Below, one piece after another: positions 7,050 through 12,900 of a DNA stretch of 20,043 bases. Source of the stretch: a virus. The stretch's first letter is position 1; each line of letters opens with the position of its first letter. The notes beneath the pieces were generated by a model. That model searched no databases and had not been told where the DNA came from. It worked only from the letters and a program-made list of their open reading frames with translations. The stretch is from positions 1-20,043 of the IMG/VR virus record IMGVR_UViG_3300002835_001420. One strand, written 5' to 3'. Position numbers and translations under genes: made by a program.

Positions 7050-7436
7050 TTATTTCTCTCCAGAAATCCAAGCACTCCCGAAGACCTCTGCTTCCCCGAA
7101 GACCAGAGCGATTCCAAAGATTCGAGCGTTCCCAAAGACCCATGCGTCTCCGAAGACATGAGCTTCCCCAAAGACCTGTGCAGACCCAAAAACCCGAGTG
7201 TTTCCATAGACCCAAGATTCCTCAAAGACCTGAGCCCTCCCAAAAACATGAGCGTTCCCAGAGACCCGAGCGTTTCCAGAGACCTGAGACATCCCATAGA
7301 CCAGAGCTTCTGGTCCGACATAAGCAGTCTCAACTACCGAAGCAGTATTCTGGACCCAGCCTCCTCCATTCGGGTGCTGGTGCCAGGTCTCTAAATTTGC
7401 GTCAGGAAACTTTTCTTTCAATTGTTCGAGAGTCAT
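7050..7436 (-). CDS. Hexapeptide-repeat beta-solenoid protein, 128 aa
   Basis: After an N-terminal segment (MTLEQLKEKFPDANLETW, then a Gly-rich turn), residues 33-126 are about 15 imperfect hexapeptides of the type V-x-G-(N/S/E)-A-(R/Q/H), for example NARVFG and SAQVFG. This pattern gives a parallel beta-helix like YdcK-type solenoids and phage 'VYGNARV' proteins. It has no enzyme-specific residues, so it is probably a scaffold or binding protein. The repeats are visible in DNA as degenerate 18-bp units. The end (SAWISGEK-stop) and the 3' flank match the partial gene at 19886-20043, showing a gene duplication. Its ATG lies 9 bases after the -10, so the mRNA is predicted leaderless. Plus-strand frames across it are artefacts of the repeat. 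Confidence 0.88.
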   Translation of the reverse strand: MTLEQLKEKFPDANLETWHQHPNGGGWVQNTASVVETAYVGPEALVYGMSQVSGNARVSGNAHVFGRAQVFEESWVYGNTRVFGSAQVFGEAHVFGDAWVFGNARIFGIALVFGEAEVFGSAWISGEK

Positions 7437-7445
7437 ACTAGAACC

Positions 7446-7474
7446 ATTATAGCGTATAACGGAATTCGAAGCAA
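7446..7474 (-). promoter_or_regulatory. Early promoter of the beta-solenoid gene
   Basis: Minus strand: TTGCTT (7469-7474), 17-bp spacer, TATAAT (7446-7451). The -10 context GC-TATAAT-GGTT also occurs before the AAA+ gene at 11645, and both put the ATG 8-9 bases past the -10. Confidence 0.78.
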
Positions 7475-7485
7475 ATATTTTCGAA

Positions 7486-7746
7486 AGAATATCTCCTTTG
7501 TTTTCAACAGTCGATCGTATCTATAACAAAACACAGGGAATATTTTTTTGGAATCGTCGAATCTCCAGAATCGGATCCGATTCTGAGTTCCCTCCATGAT
7601 CCTCCAGCGGGTCCAGACGAATCGGAATCGGTTTGAGGTACAATATCCCTCAGAGAAGAATCGGATCGTCTGGAGGTCGAAAAAGAATATCTCCTTTGTT
7701 TTCAGTAGTTTAGTGCAAGTTGTTGAAACTAAAGGAGATATTCTTT
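7486..7746. repeat. Inverted-repeat control region between divergent promoters (copy 1)
   Basis: Holds a single AGAATATCTCCTTTGTTTTCAA unit at 7486-7507; an 18-bp perfect palindrome AGAATCGGATCCGATTCT (7567-7584); an inverted pair TCCAGACGA (7612-7620)/TCGTCTGGA (7666-7674); and a 23-bp inverted repeat, 7682-7704 with 7724-7746, differing at 2 positions around a 19-nt loop. All lie between a leftward and a rightward promoter. The same 22-24 bp unit recurs at 11701-11845. No gene is supported here, although an open frame runs through from 7596. Confidence 0.8.
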
Positions 7747-7755
7747 CTAAAAAAT

Positions 7756-7784
7756 TTGGTTTTCTAGAAGATTCGAGGTATACT
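7756..7784 (+). promoter_or_regulatory. Early promoter of the 7791 gene
   Basis: TTGGTT (7756-7761), 17-bp spacer, TATACT (7779-7784), then 6 bases to the ATG. The segment CTAGAAGATTCGAGGTATACTGA is conserved at 11861-11885, before the 11890 gene. Confidence 0.75.
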
Positions 7785-7790
7785 GAATGT

Positions 7791-8063
7791 ATGAAGACGA
7801 CTGGTGATTTCGAAACTGACGTTCAGAGGAACTATTATGCTTGGATTCAGGACCAACGTTGGTTGAACCGCAAAAATCCAGAGGTTCTGAACACTCTACC
7901 TGTTAACAACTTTCACCAAGATTTCACTGACTACCTGATCAGAATGGGTGTTCCAGTACAGTATGCCAGCAAGGTTGCTTCTTATGCCTGGCAGGAAGGA
8001 CATTCCAGTGGATATCAAAACGTCTTGAACGTTGCTGGTGATCTTATCGAGATCTTCAAGTAA
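7791..8063 (+). CDS. Small early protein, 90 aa, leaderless
   Basis: No family recognised. The product (MKTTGDFETDVQRNYYAWIQ...) is soluble and rich in Tyr, Trp and Asn, with predicted helices at 40-75 and an amphipathic C-terminal helix ending LIEIFK. The frame is open from 7596, but the only sensible start is 7791: the conserved early promoter element ends 6 bases upstream, and there is no ribosome site and no other Met until residue 52. It shares its promoter leader with the 11890 gene, so the two are probably expressed at the same time, perhaps to take over the host. A stable hairpin (8086-8115) follows. Confidence 0.8.
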   Translation: MKTTGDFETDVQRNYYAWIQDQRWLNRKNPEVLNTLPVNNFHQDFTDYLIRMGVPVQYASKVASYAWQEGHSSGYQNVLNVAGDLIEIFK

Positions 8064-8085
8064 AGCAAAATCAAATCCTAAAATA

Positions 8086-8115
8086 GTGAATGCCTAGTTT
8101 ACGCTAGGCATTCAC
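8086..8115. terminator. Hairpin between converging genes, probable terminator
   Basis: Perfect 12-bp stem GTGAATGCCTAG/CTAGGCATTCAC with a 6-nt loop, 22 bases past the 7791 gene. T-runs are weak on both sides. Its position between converging genes fits a two-way terminator. Bases 8116-8187 hold nothing else visible. Confidence 0.65.
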
Positions 8116-8187
8116 ATCACGCATTTTAAGCATCATTTATCAAGAATAACACGATAAGAAAATCATAATATTGAACTCGGACACTCA

Positions 8188-8457
8188 CTAAGGATGCTCA
8201 GATACCTTATTCCGAATCTGAGCATTCAAGGCTGTAGTCAACATAAGAACCTTGGTGACATCTTCTGAACAATAAATTGGATAATCTGTTCTCCAATTAA
8301 TGTCGGCATACACACAATATATTGTTACAAAACCAGAAGAGGTAGTCATATAATACGATTCCGGCTTTCCTGTTGCCAAGGCCGAATTCAAAAAAATAAA
8401 TAAGACGATAACTAGAGCGATCGACAATGCAATTTTGAAAATATTTTCCGTTTCCAT
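8188..8457 (-). CDS. Small exported or membrane-anchored protein, 89 aa
   Basis: Residues 7-27 are a hydrophobic segment (IFKIALSIALVIVLFIFLNS) after an acidic start, ending SALA|TG, which fits a signal peptide or an N-terminal anchor. The remaining 60 residues would then lie in the periplasm; two Cys (YCVYAD and YCSED) could pair. Family not recognised; membrane-linked functions such as superinfection exclusion or lysis control are possible. Start 8457 has GAGGA 3 bases upstream, a tight spacing; that site lies across the stop of the HNH gene (6-base gap), so the two are coupled. Confidence 0.75.
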   Translation of the reverse strand: METENIFKIALSIALVIVLFIFLNSALATGKPESYYMTTSSGFVTIYCVYADINWRTDYPIYCSEDVTKVLMLTTALNAQIRNKVSEHP

Positions 8458-8463
8458 AATTCC

Positions 8464-8970
8464 TCAATTATACAAAAATTCCGACCAATCAGGATAGATC
8501 TCACTCTTGTTGCGCAAGATAGTAGTATGTGTATAGATGCTCAACTTAGTTGGTTTCACTGCCAATTTCATCCCAGCTTCTTCTGGTGTTCGATCAGCTT
8601 TGAATGCATTGCATCTTTTGCATGCAGCAACTAGATTATCCCACTTAGAAGAACCGCCTCTAGATTTTGGTATGATGTGATCAATAGTCAGTATTCGCTC
8701 AGAGAATTTTTCTTTGCAATACTGACAAGTGTTCTTATCACGAATCAAGATATTCTTCTTCGATAATTTATTATTCCTTGTTGGTAATTTGTGAAAGTTA
8801 ATTAGACGAATTACGGATGGAAGAATAAATTCTGAAGAGATAGATTTCCATACTTGTTCAGAATACTTCTCTGCGACAGCCACACCACGATAGATAAGCT
8901 TGATCGCTTTCTTTACAGAAGTAGTTTGTATTGGCAAATATTGAGAATTTAGAACTAGTACAGACAACAT
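8464..8970 (-). CDS. HNH endonuclease
   Basis: A 168-aa HNH nuclease of the McrA-like type common in bacteria and phages. The C-terminal half has CQYC (82-85), the catalytic TIDHIIPKSRGG (H98), WDNLVAACKRCN with N112 and the second Cys pair (117, 120), then FKADRTPEEAGM, so the zinc ribbon and metal site are complete. The N-terminal half (LVLNSQYLPIQTTS, AIKLIYRG) matches the usual N-terminal domain of this family. It cuts DNA; it may be a free-standing homing enzyme or act in DNA processing. Start 8970 has GGAGGG upstream. It has no sign of insertion inside another gene, and it shares an operon with the downstream signal-peptide gene. Confidence 0.93.
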   Translation of the reverse strand: MLSVLVLNSQYLPIQTTSVKKAIKLIYRGVAVAEKYSEQVWKSISSEFILPSVIRLINFHKLPTRNNKLSKKNILIRDKNTCQYCKEKFSERILTIDHIIPKSRGGSSKWDNLVAACKRCNAFKADRTPEEAGMKLAVKPTKLSIYTHTTILRNKSEIYPDWSEFLYN

Positions 8971-8996
8971 CTATCCCTCCAATGTTTTTATTTATA

Positions 8997-9281
8997 CTAA
9001 GTGGCTGCTTGCATCTGGCGTTGTGCGCCACGATTATGATAAGCAGTCCAAACAATAGTTCGCTCTCGCCGAGACATCTTGTTATTCTGCATTAGACGAC
9101 GGAGAGCAATCTTTCGACCAGTCTCCTTCACATCTCGATCACGTGTATCCTGTGTTGCAAATCCTAGATATTGCACATTATTCTCATCCAAGATCTTAGC
9201 AATAGTGATCCGTGAACCACTCGCCATGTCATAGGTGAAGTCAATAGCCATATTCTTGCCGTCCATATCAAATCGAATCAT
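8997..9281 (-). CDS. Small basic protein, 94 aa
   Basis: Not recognised. Residues 1-45 look beta-rich (MIRFDMDGKNMAIDFTYDM, then SRITIAKIL), and residues 46-94 are a very basic helical part (RDRDVKETGRKIALRRLM, RRERTIVW) that would suit nucleic-acid binding. GGAGA lies upstream of 9281. It follows the exonuclease gene by 14 bases and precedes the HNH gene, so it is probably part of one operon of nucleic-acid enzymes. Confidence 0.78.
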   Translation of the reverse strand: MIRFDMDGKNMAIDFTYDMASGSRITIAKILDENNVQYLGFATQDTRDRDVKETGRKIALRRLMQNNKMSRRERTIVWTAYHNRGAQRQMQAAT

Positions 9282-9295
9282 AATATATCTCCTAT

Positions 9296-9865
9296 TTAAT
9301 CAATTCCCAAAACAATTTTACGATAGATCGATCTTGTTAGGATCGAATCATACAAAGCTTCATGCAACCTACTCTCATCTACTTCAATTCCAAAAGCTTT
9401 TGCTACAGTTGCTAATTTGAAATTAGAGAACTTCGCTCTCTCTTCTTTCAAGAATTCTACGGCAAATGGAGCCACGTCAATAGTCGGCCACCAGATCCAC
9501 GAGCCATAATAATTGTCCCCACAATTAATAAAAAATTGCCGTAAGAAAGTATCATCGAAAGTAGAATTGTATCCAACCAAAAAGAATTTATCAGTCTTGT
9601 CGAATTTCGAAACATACTTAGAAAGAATTTCTGTAAATTTTGCATGTCCTTCCTGTGGTTTGTTATATCCTTTGAGGTCTTCAATAGAAACTCCATTAAT
9701 TTCCATGGACTCTTTTGAGATTAATTGATTCTTGAATGGTTGAATCTTAATGTCGAATGTTTCTTGAATCTCGCCGTCGATATCTACAATTCCAGCAATC
9801 TGGATAACACCATGTTTAGATGGATCGATTCCTGATGTTTCTGTATCGCAAAATAAGTATTTCAT
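9296..9865 (-). CDS. DEDDh 3'-5' exonuclease (DnaQ/RNase T-like)
   Basis: A 189-aa single-domain exonuclease. Exo I is FCDTETSG (D7, E9), Exo II is YNSTFDDTF (D104), and Exo III is HEALYDS (H168, D173), giving the full DEDDh set that holds two metal ions. It is close in size to the proofreading epsilon domain and RNase T, and could trim DNA or RNA 3' ends. Because tRNA genes surround this operon, tRNA trimming is possible but unproven. ATG 9865 was chosen: it overlaps the stop of the zinc-protein gene as ATGA, and the motif-I strand starts at residue 3. A longer frame to 9886 overlaps the upstream gene and adds seven unlikely residues. Confidence 0.92.
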   Translation of the reverse strand: MKYLFCDTETSGIDPSKHGVIQIAGIVDIDGEIQETFDIKIQPFKNQLISKESMEINGVSIEDLKGYNKPQEGHAKFTEILSKYVSKFDKTDKFFLVGYNSTFDDTFLRQFFINCGDNYYGSWIWWPTIDVAPFAVEFLKEERAKFSNFKLATVAKAFGIEVDESRLHEALYDSILTRSIYRKIVLGID

Positions 9866-10098
9866 CGTCGTCTCAACCTCTTCCAAATTGCTTGTCGTTG
9901 TATTAAAGTTGTCGATACTTCGTCAAATGTGACAGAAATGATACTACCAATATGGTCAGTACACAAATCAAATGCACCATTAATGTAAATTGTTCTACCA
10001 TCAGCTGGGTCTTTCATAGAATCCACGGAAGGAATCTCGAGATGAATAGCTCCCTGTTTTCCACAAACGTCACAAGTATATGTTTTGTATTCTGCCAT
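9862..10098 (-). CDS. Small zinc-binding protein, 78 aa
   Basis: Carries CDVC (residues 9-12) and CTDH (46-49), a CxxC...CxxH arrangement likely to bind one zinc, followed by a helical tail ending in RLRRR. No family name can be given. The start lies 13 bases beyond the encoded CCA of tRNA-His and there is no clear ribosome site, so the mRNA 5' end may be made by tRNA 3' processing. It overlaps the exonuclease start by ATGA, suggesting translational coupling and perhaps joint function. Confidence 0.75.
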   Translation of the reverse strand: MAEYKTYTCDVCGKQGAIHLEIPSVDSMKDPADGRTIYINGAFDLCTDHIGSIISVTFDEVSTTLIQRQAIWKRLRRR

Positions 10099-10111
10099 AA
10101 ATTTTGTTCAT

Positions 10112-10187
10112 TGGTTGGAAGTATGGGATTCGAACCCATGTGTACGGTTTCACAGACCGTCCTCTGAGACCACTCGAGTAACTCCCA
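10112..10187 (-). tRNA. tRNA-His (GTG)
   Basis: Full cloverleaf: acceptor TGGGAGT/ACTTCCA (one G-U), D-arm CTC/GAG with GG in the loop, anticodon stem ACGGT/ACCGT with loop CTGTGAA, T-loop TTCGAAT, and encoded CCA. A G lies at -1 (10188) as tRNA-His needs, but the discriminator is A, not the C usual in bacterial tRNA-His. It sits inside an operon between the lipoprotein and zinc-protein genes. Confidence 0.95.
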
Positions 10188-10196
10188 CACAAACCT

Positions 10197-10475
10197 CTAA
10201 TGCTCTACGAAAATAACAGATCCCTGCATCATACCAAAATCTGACTTCTCACGAAAGATATGTGTCTTGGGTGTCTCACCAGGTTCACGCTTTCGAGTCA
10301 GATACCAGAGACTCGCTGATGCTTTATTGGCTTTCCAGGTCGCATTTTCGAGTACTTCTCCTGCCGGAAGATCGATCTTCATCTCACCGCCATAATGCAT
10401 GGCAACTTGATTATCTGTACAGCTAGATAGAAAAGCAAAACAAGCAATAACACCAATCAAAAGGACTCGCTTCAT
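10197..10475 (-). CDS. Small lipoprotein, 92 aa
   Basis: N-terminus MKRVLLIGVIACFAFLSSC is a typical lipoprotein signal: positive start, hydrophobic core, and lipobox LSSC with the lipidated Cys at 19. The +2 Thr does not signal inner-membrane retention, so outer-membrane sorting is likely in a Gram-negative host. The mature part is about 73 aa, without a recognised domain. Phage lipoproteins often act in superinfection exclusion or lysis, but nothing here decides. Start 10475 has AAGGAG 5 bases upstream and overlaps the stop of the 40-aa ORF as ATGA; the longer frame to 10529 is rejected. Confidence 0.85.
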   Translation of the reverse strand: MKRVLLIGVIACFAFLSSCTDNQVAMHYGGEMKIDLPAGEVLENATWKANKASASLWYLTRKREPGETPKTHIFREKSDFGMMQGSVIFVEH

Positions 10476-10594
10476 ACACACTCCTTGATAAGGAGTAGCA
10501 TACCATCTTCGATGCAGATAATCTCCCAACCAGAATCAATAACAGTCTTGTCGAAATCTTCGACAGGAAGCCAACGCTCAATGATTCGTTCCAT
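10472..10594 (-). CDS. Short leader protein, 40 aa
   Basis: Reads MERIIERWLPVEDFDKTVID and ends LLLIKECV. It has a good ribosome site (AGAGGA, 4 bases before ATG) and a consensus promoter upstream, and its stop overlaps the lipoprotein ATG. Translation of this frame should deliver ribosomes to the lipoprotein start. The ribosome site of the lipoprotein (AAGGAG) lies in its last codons. No homologue is known to me. Confidence 0.7.
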   Translation of the reverse strand: MERIIERWLPVEDFDKTVIDSGWEIICIEDGMLLLIKECV

Positions 10595-10612
10595 ATTATC
10601 CTCTTTTATTCT

Positions 10613-10641
10613 AGTATATCTTAAAACTGTTCTAGTGTCAA
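10613..10641 (-). promoter_or_regulatory. Consensus sigma70-type promoter
   Basis: Minus strand: TTGACA (10636-10641), 17-bp spacer, TATACT (10613-10618). It drives the 40-aa ORF, the lipoprotein, tRNA-His and probably the nuclease operon downstream. A 7-bp hairpin (TACTTGC/GCAAGTA, 10657-10677) at the end of the AAA+ gene lies just upstream, with an A-run rather than a T-run after it. Confidence 0.88.
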
Positions 10642-10655
10642 ATTCTTTTTTTTGA

Positions 10656-11645
10656 CTACTTGCGGCGGAGGCAAGTATCCTCGAAGGTCTCTTCGAATTC
10701 CGAACGGGAATCAGAAGCAGCCAGGATCTTCGCAGCCTTCAACATTGCCCGCAAAGACAACTCACGCATACGATTCGCATTCGAACGAATGAACTTCATC
10801 AGATAATTGCTATCCGATTCCGTCAGACCCAACGTATAAGCCATATCCGTATTCTTCAGAACGTCTTCCATGCGAAGAAGATATTCACGAGTCGAATTCA
10901 TATTCAAGTCGATGTAGAAAGACCGGGAGATCAAAGCCTGAAAGTGAGGAGCGAGTGACTTCCCCTGCGCAATCGCAGTTTCGAAATTCTTGTTCGTGAT
11001 GAAGATCATCGAACCACGATACTCGAATTCGTTAGGAATTGCGTCACCCATTTCGTCAATAAACACCTTCTCAGAAGCCCAGGAGATCACCCGACGCTTC
11101 GAAGAATCAAGAGCAGCCTTCAGGATATTGAGAGCAATTTCATCATCGAAAGCGGAGTCGGCGTCGTCGATAAGGATAACGGAATTTTCATGACGATTGT
11201 CCCAGAGTGCCTTGAAGAGACCAGTTGCCTTAACGAATCCGGTGATCTTCTTGTACTGGATCTTTCCTTCGATCTCAGCGTTCTCGAGCATCCCTTCGAT
11301 CGTATAGGTCTTGCCGATACCAGCCGGACCGGAAACAATCATCGACCGAAACTTTCCAGAAACAACACCGGAAGCCATCCGATCGAGAGTCCGGAAACGA
11401 CGGCGTTGACCATCAAGAATTTCTTCGTCGCTCAGTTCGACAGTTACCGTCTGAGTCTTGACATCAGATCCACCGGAAACGAAAGCGGAGATGTCGTAGA
11501 CACCACGTCCAATCTTGTTCGTTGTCAAGAAGGCATGATTCACATTGAACTTCGATGCGACGGCGACCAATTGTTGGCGACTCACGGTCGTACCGAAATT
11601 CGCAACCAGTTCGTTTATCAGAGAGATCTTTTTCGTGTCATTCAT
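10656..11645 (-). CDS. AAA+ ATPase with N-terminal winged-helix-like domain
   Basis: A 329-aa protein. Residues 1-55 look like a winged helix (ISLINELVANFGTTVSRQQL, FLTTNKIGRGVYDIS), similar to the start of the 6065-6574 product. The ATPase core follows: Walker A GPAGIGKT (106-113), Walker B VILIDDAD (156-163), sensor 1 ITN (216-218) and a candidate arginine finger SR (240-241), then a helical lid. It probably forms a ring on DNA or remodels a DNA-protein complex; no exact partner can be named. It is more GC-rich than its neighbours. The ATG lies 8 bases after the -10, so the message is predicted leaderless and early. Confidence 0.9.
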   Translation of the reverse strand: MNDTKKISLINELVANFGTTVSRQQLVAVASKFNVNHAFLTTNKIGRGVYDISAFVSGGSDVKTQTVTVELSDEEILDGQRRRFRTLDRMASGVVSGKFRSMIVSGPAGIGKTYTIEGMLENAEIEGKIQYKKITGFVKATGLFKALWDNRHENSVILIDDADSAFDDEIALNILKAALDSSKRRVISWASEKVFIDEMGDAIPNEFEYRGSMIFITNKNFETAIAQGKSLAPHFQALISRSFYIDLNMNSTREYLLRMEDVLKNTDMAYTLGLTESDSNYLMKFIRSNANRMRELSLRAMLKAAKILAASDSRSEFEETFEDTCLRRK

Positions 11646-11653
11646 ACAAAACC

Positions 11654-11682
11654 ATTATAGCGCACCCTATAGAGAAACGCAA
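11654..11682 (-). promoter_or_regulatory. Early promoter of the AAA+ gene
   Basis: Minus strand: TTGCGT (11677-11682), 17-bp spacer, TATAAT (11654-11659). The -10 region GCGC-TATAAT-GGTT is nearly identical to the promoter at 7446-7474. Confidence 0.8.
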
Positions 11683-11700
11683 GGAAATCGAGAAAAAAAT

Positions 11701-11845
11701 AGAAAGATTATCTCCTTTGTTTTCAATAGTTTACTGCAAGTTGTTGAAAACAAAGGAGATATTCTTTTTTATGACTAGAAGAATTATATCTCGTGTGTTT
11801 TCAATAGTTTACAAAATTGTGTTGAAAACAAAGGAGATATTCTTT
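11701..11845. repeat. Inverted-repeat control region between divergent promoters (copy 2)
   Basis: Two successive inverted repeats built of the same unit as at 7486-7746. The first pairs about 11702-11726 with 11744-11767 (TTGAAAACAAAGGAGATA, then one mismatch, then TCTTT). The second pairs a degenerate arm at 11780-11805 with an intact arm at 11821-11845. It lies between the leftward AAA+ promoter and the rightward 11890 promoter. No gene is supported in 11646-11889. Confidence 0.82.
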
Positions 11846-11854
11846 CAGAAAAAT

Positions 11855-11883
11855 TAGGTTTCCTAGAAGATTCGAGGTATACT
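11855..11883 (+). promoter_or_regulatory. Early promoter of the 11890 gene
   Basis: TAGGTT (weak -35, 11855-11860), 17-bp spacer, TATACT (11878-11883), then 6 bases to the ATG. Bases 11861-11885 match the segment before the 7791 gene almost exactly. Confidence 0.72.
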
Positions 11884-11889
11884 GATTCT

Positions 11890-12138
11890 ATGAGAAAGAT
11901 TAAACGAAACGAAGAAGCGAGAGCCAATTTCAAGAATATCGTTCTTCCTCTATACAATCCGGATTGGAAGACACCTGGTCGCAGGGGAGGTCTCAGCGAA
12001 GAGTTCGCAGATGCAGTCGAGTCTCATGTGAAAGAATTCGGTGAATATCAACTCTGGAATTTCCTAGGTGAAGCTGATGGTAGTCTACCAGAATGGTGGA
12101 ACTCTGCCAAAGTCGAAGTCAGGAAGGAACTTTTCTAA
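11890..12138 (+). CDS. Small early protein, paralogue of the 1414-1854 domain
   Basis: An 82-aa basic-to-neutral protein that is essentially one domain, shared with residues 71-136 of the putative head protein at 1414: NFKNIVLPLY, DWK, EEFADAVESHVKEFGEY, and LPEWWNSAK. Function not recognised. It lacks the targeting N-terminus of the paralogue. The start at 11890 is fixed by the early promoter 6 bases upstream; with no room for a ribosome site, a leaderless mRNA is predicted. The pairing of an early cytoplasmic copy with a virion-delivered copy suggests a job needed right at infection, such as blocking a host factor (inference). Confidence 0.82.
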   Translation: MRKIKRNEEARANFKNIVLPLYNPDWKTPGRRGGLSEEFADAVESHVKEFGEYQLWNFLGEADGSLPEWWNSAKVEVRKELF

Positions 12139-12179
12139 TCCCGTATTCTAAGATTAATATATTTTAATTCTTCAGAGCA

Positions 12180-12208
12180 TTGACTACCTTGACACACTAC
12201 GCTATACT
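12180..12208 (+). promoter_or_regulatory. Sigma70-type promoter for the 12271-13653 gene set
   Basis: TTGACT (12180-12185), 17-bp spacer, TATACT (12203-12208). A leader of about 55 nt with AAAGGA precedes the first ATG. This promoter has a normal leader, unlike the early set. Confidence 0.82.
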
Positions 12209-12270
12209 AAGTATGTAGCGATTTTAAGTAATAGATATACTTTAGTAGTACTGAGGTAAAGGAATTCTAT

Positions 12271-12462
12271 ATGTACATTTTCGAGAAATCTTTTAAAATT
12301 TGGAATGATGATCTTGAGTATCGAATCGAAGTTTGTGATGACTCAGGTGGTTTGGGTATGGTCGAGATTCGATATGTTGAAAATAACAAGATCGGTCAAA
12401 GAGTCACTATTGAAAAGGGTATGATTCCTTTCCTCATCGAAGCATTGAAGGAGAAGATTTAA
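12271..12462 (+). CDS. Small protein, 63 aa
   Basis: Not recognised. It has a beta-rich first part (MYIFEKSFKIWNDDLEYRIE, then GMVEIRYVE) and a C-terminal helix (IPFLIEALKEKI), a compact alpha/beta layout. AAAGGA lies 7 bases before the ATG. Its stop overlaps the next ATG as TAATG, so it heads a tightly coupled run of small genes leading to the phosphoesterase. Confidence 0.75.
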   Translation: MYIFEKSFKIWNDDLEYRIEVCDDSGGLGMVEIRYVENNKIGQRVTIEKGMIPFLIEALKEKI

Positions 12463-12590
12463 TGAGTGTTATCTTAGATAAGATCTCTGTTTGGTTTTGT
12501 CGTGAGTTCCACGACCAGATTACTCGTCCAGTGAATGGTAAGTATTATTGCCTCAAGTGCGGAAAAGGATTCAACTCTCCCTGGAATTAA
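12462..12590 (+). CDS. Tiny zinc-ribbon-like protein, 42 aa
   Basis: Starts in the TAATG overlap with the previous gene. It has one clear CLKCGKGF knuckle (Cys 30 and 33) plus Cys13 and His17 further up, which could complete a zinc site. It ends 1 base before the next ATG. A different frame open across this stretch from 12535 begins inside it and looks less natural. Confidence 0.6.
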   Translation: MSVILDKISVWFCREFHDQITRPVNGKYYCLKCGKGFNSPWN

Positions 12591-12591
12591 T

Positions 12592-12900
12592 ATGATATAC
12601 TATCAACAATTATATTATTCGATATCTCATCTGAAGAAGATTCTGATCAGAGAAAAGGGATCTGAATCAGTTCGAATCTTCTCTTATCTTTACGATACAG
12701 AAAAGAATAATGAATGTCTCGGAATATATCTACAGGATATTTCACATAAAGAATTCATTTGGAAATTGGCTTTCTTCTATTCTTGTTTCTTGGGTGATAA
12801 ATGGTTCGAAGTTCTTGAAGTTCCGAATTATGGCATCCTAGAATTAGGAACATATTCTATTGTATTCTTCCCTGCTCTCTCTTTCAGAGAGAATCTTTAA
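12592..12900 (+). CDS. Hypothetical protein, 102 aa
   Basis: Not recognised. Aromatic-rich, with alternating strands (RIFSYLYD, CLGIYLQDI, FIWKLAFFYSCFLGDKW) and an N-terminal basic helix. Probably soluble, though the FFYSCFL stretch is hydrophobic. ATG 12592 was chosen because it follows the 42-aa stop by 1 base; the frame stays open upstream to 12535. There is no good ribosome site, so it depends on coupling. Its stop directly abuts the phosphoesterase ATG. Confidence 0.7.
   Translation: MIYYQQLYYSISHLKKILIREKGSESVRIFSYLYDTEKNNECLGIYLQDISHKEFIWKLAFFYSCFLGDKWFEVLEVPNYGILELGTYSIVFFPALSFRENL

Noticed and set aside
6952-7441. Several open frames on both strands across the solenoid gene
   Set aside because: The 18-bp periodic repeat keeps all frames open; only the minus-strand frame ending at 7050 gives the hexapeptide pattern and has a promoter.
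9952-10167. 71-codon plus-strand open frame
   Set aside because: It crosses the zinc-protein gene antisense and then tRNA-His; the C-terminus is translated tRNA.
10657-10677. Hairpin TACTTGC/GCAAGTA at the end of the AAA+ gene as a terminator
   Set aside because: On the minus strand it is followed by an A-run, not a T-run; it could still affect mRNA stability.
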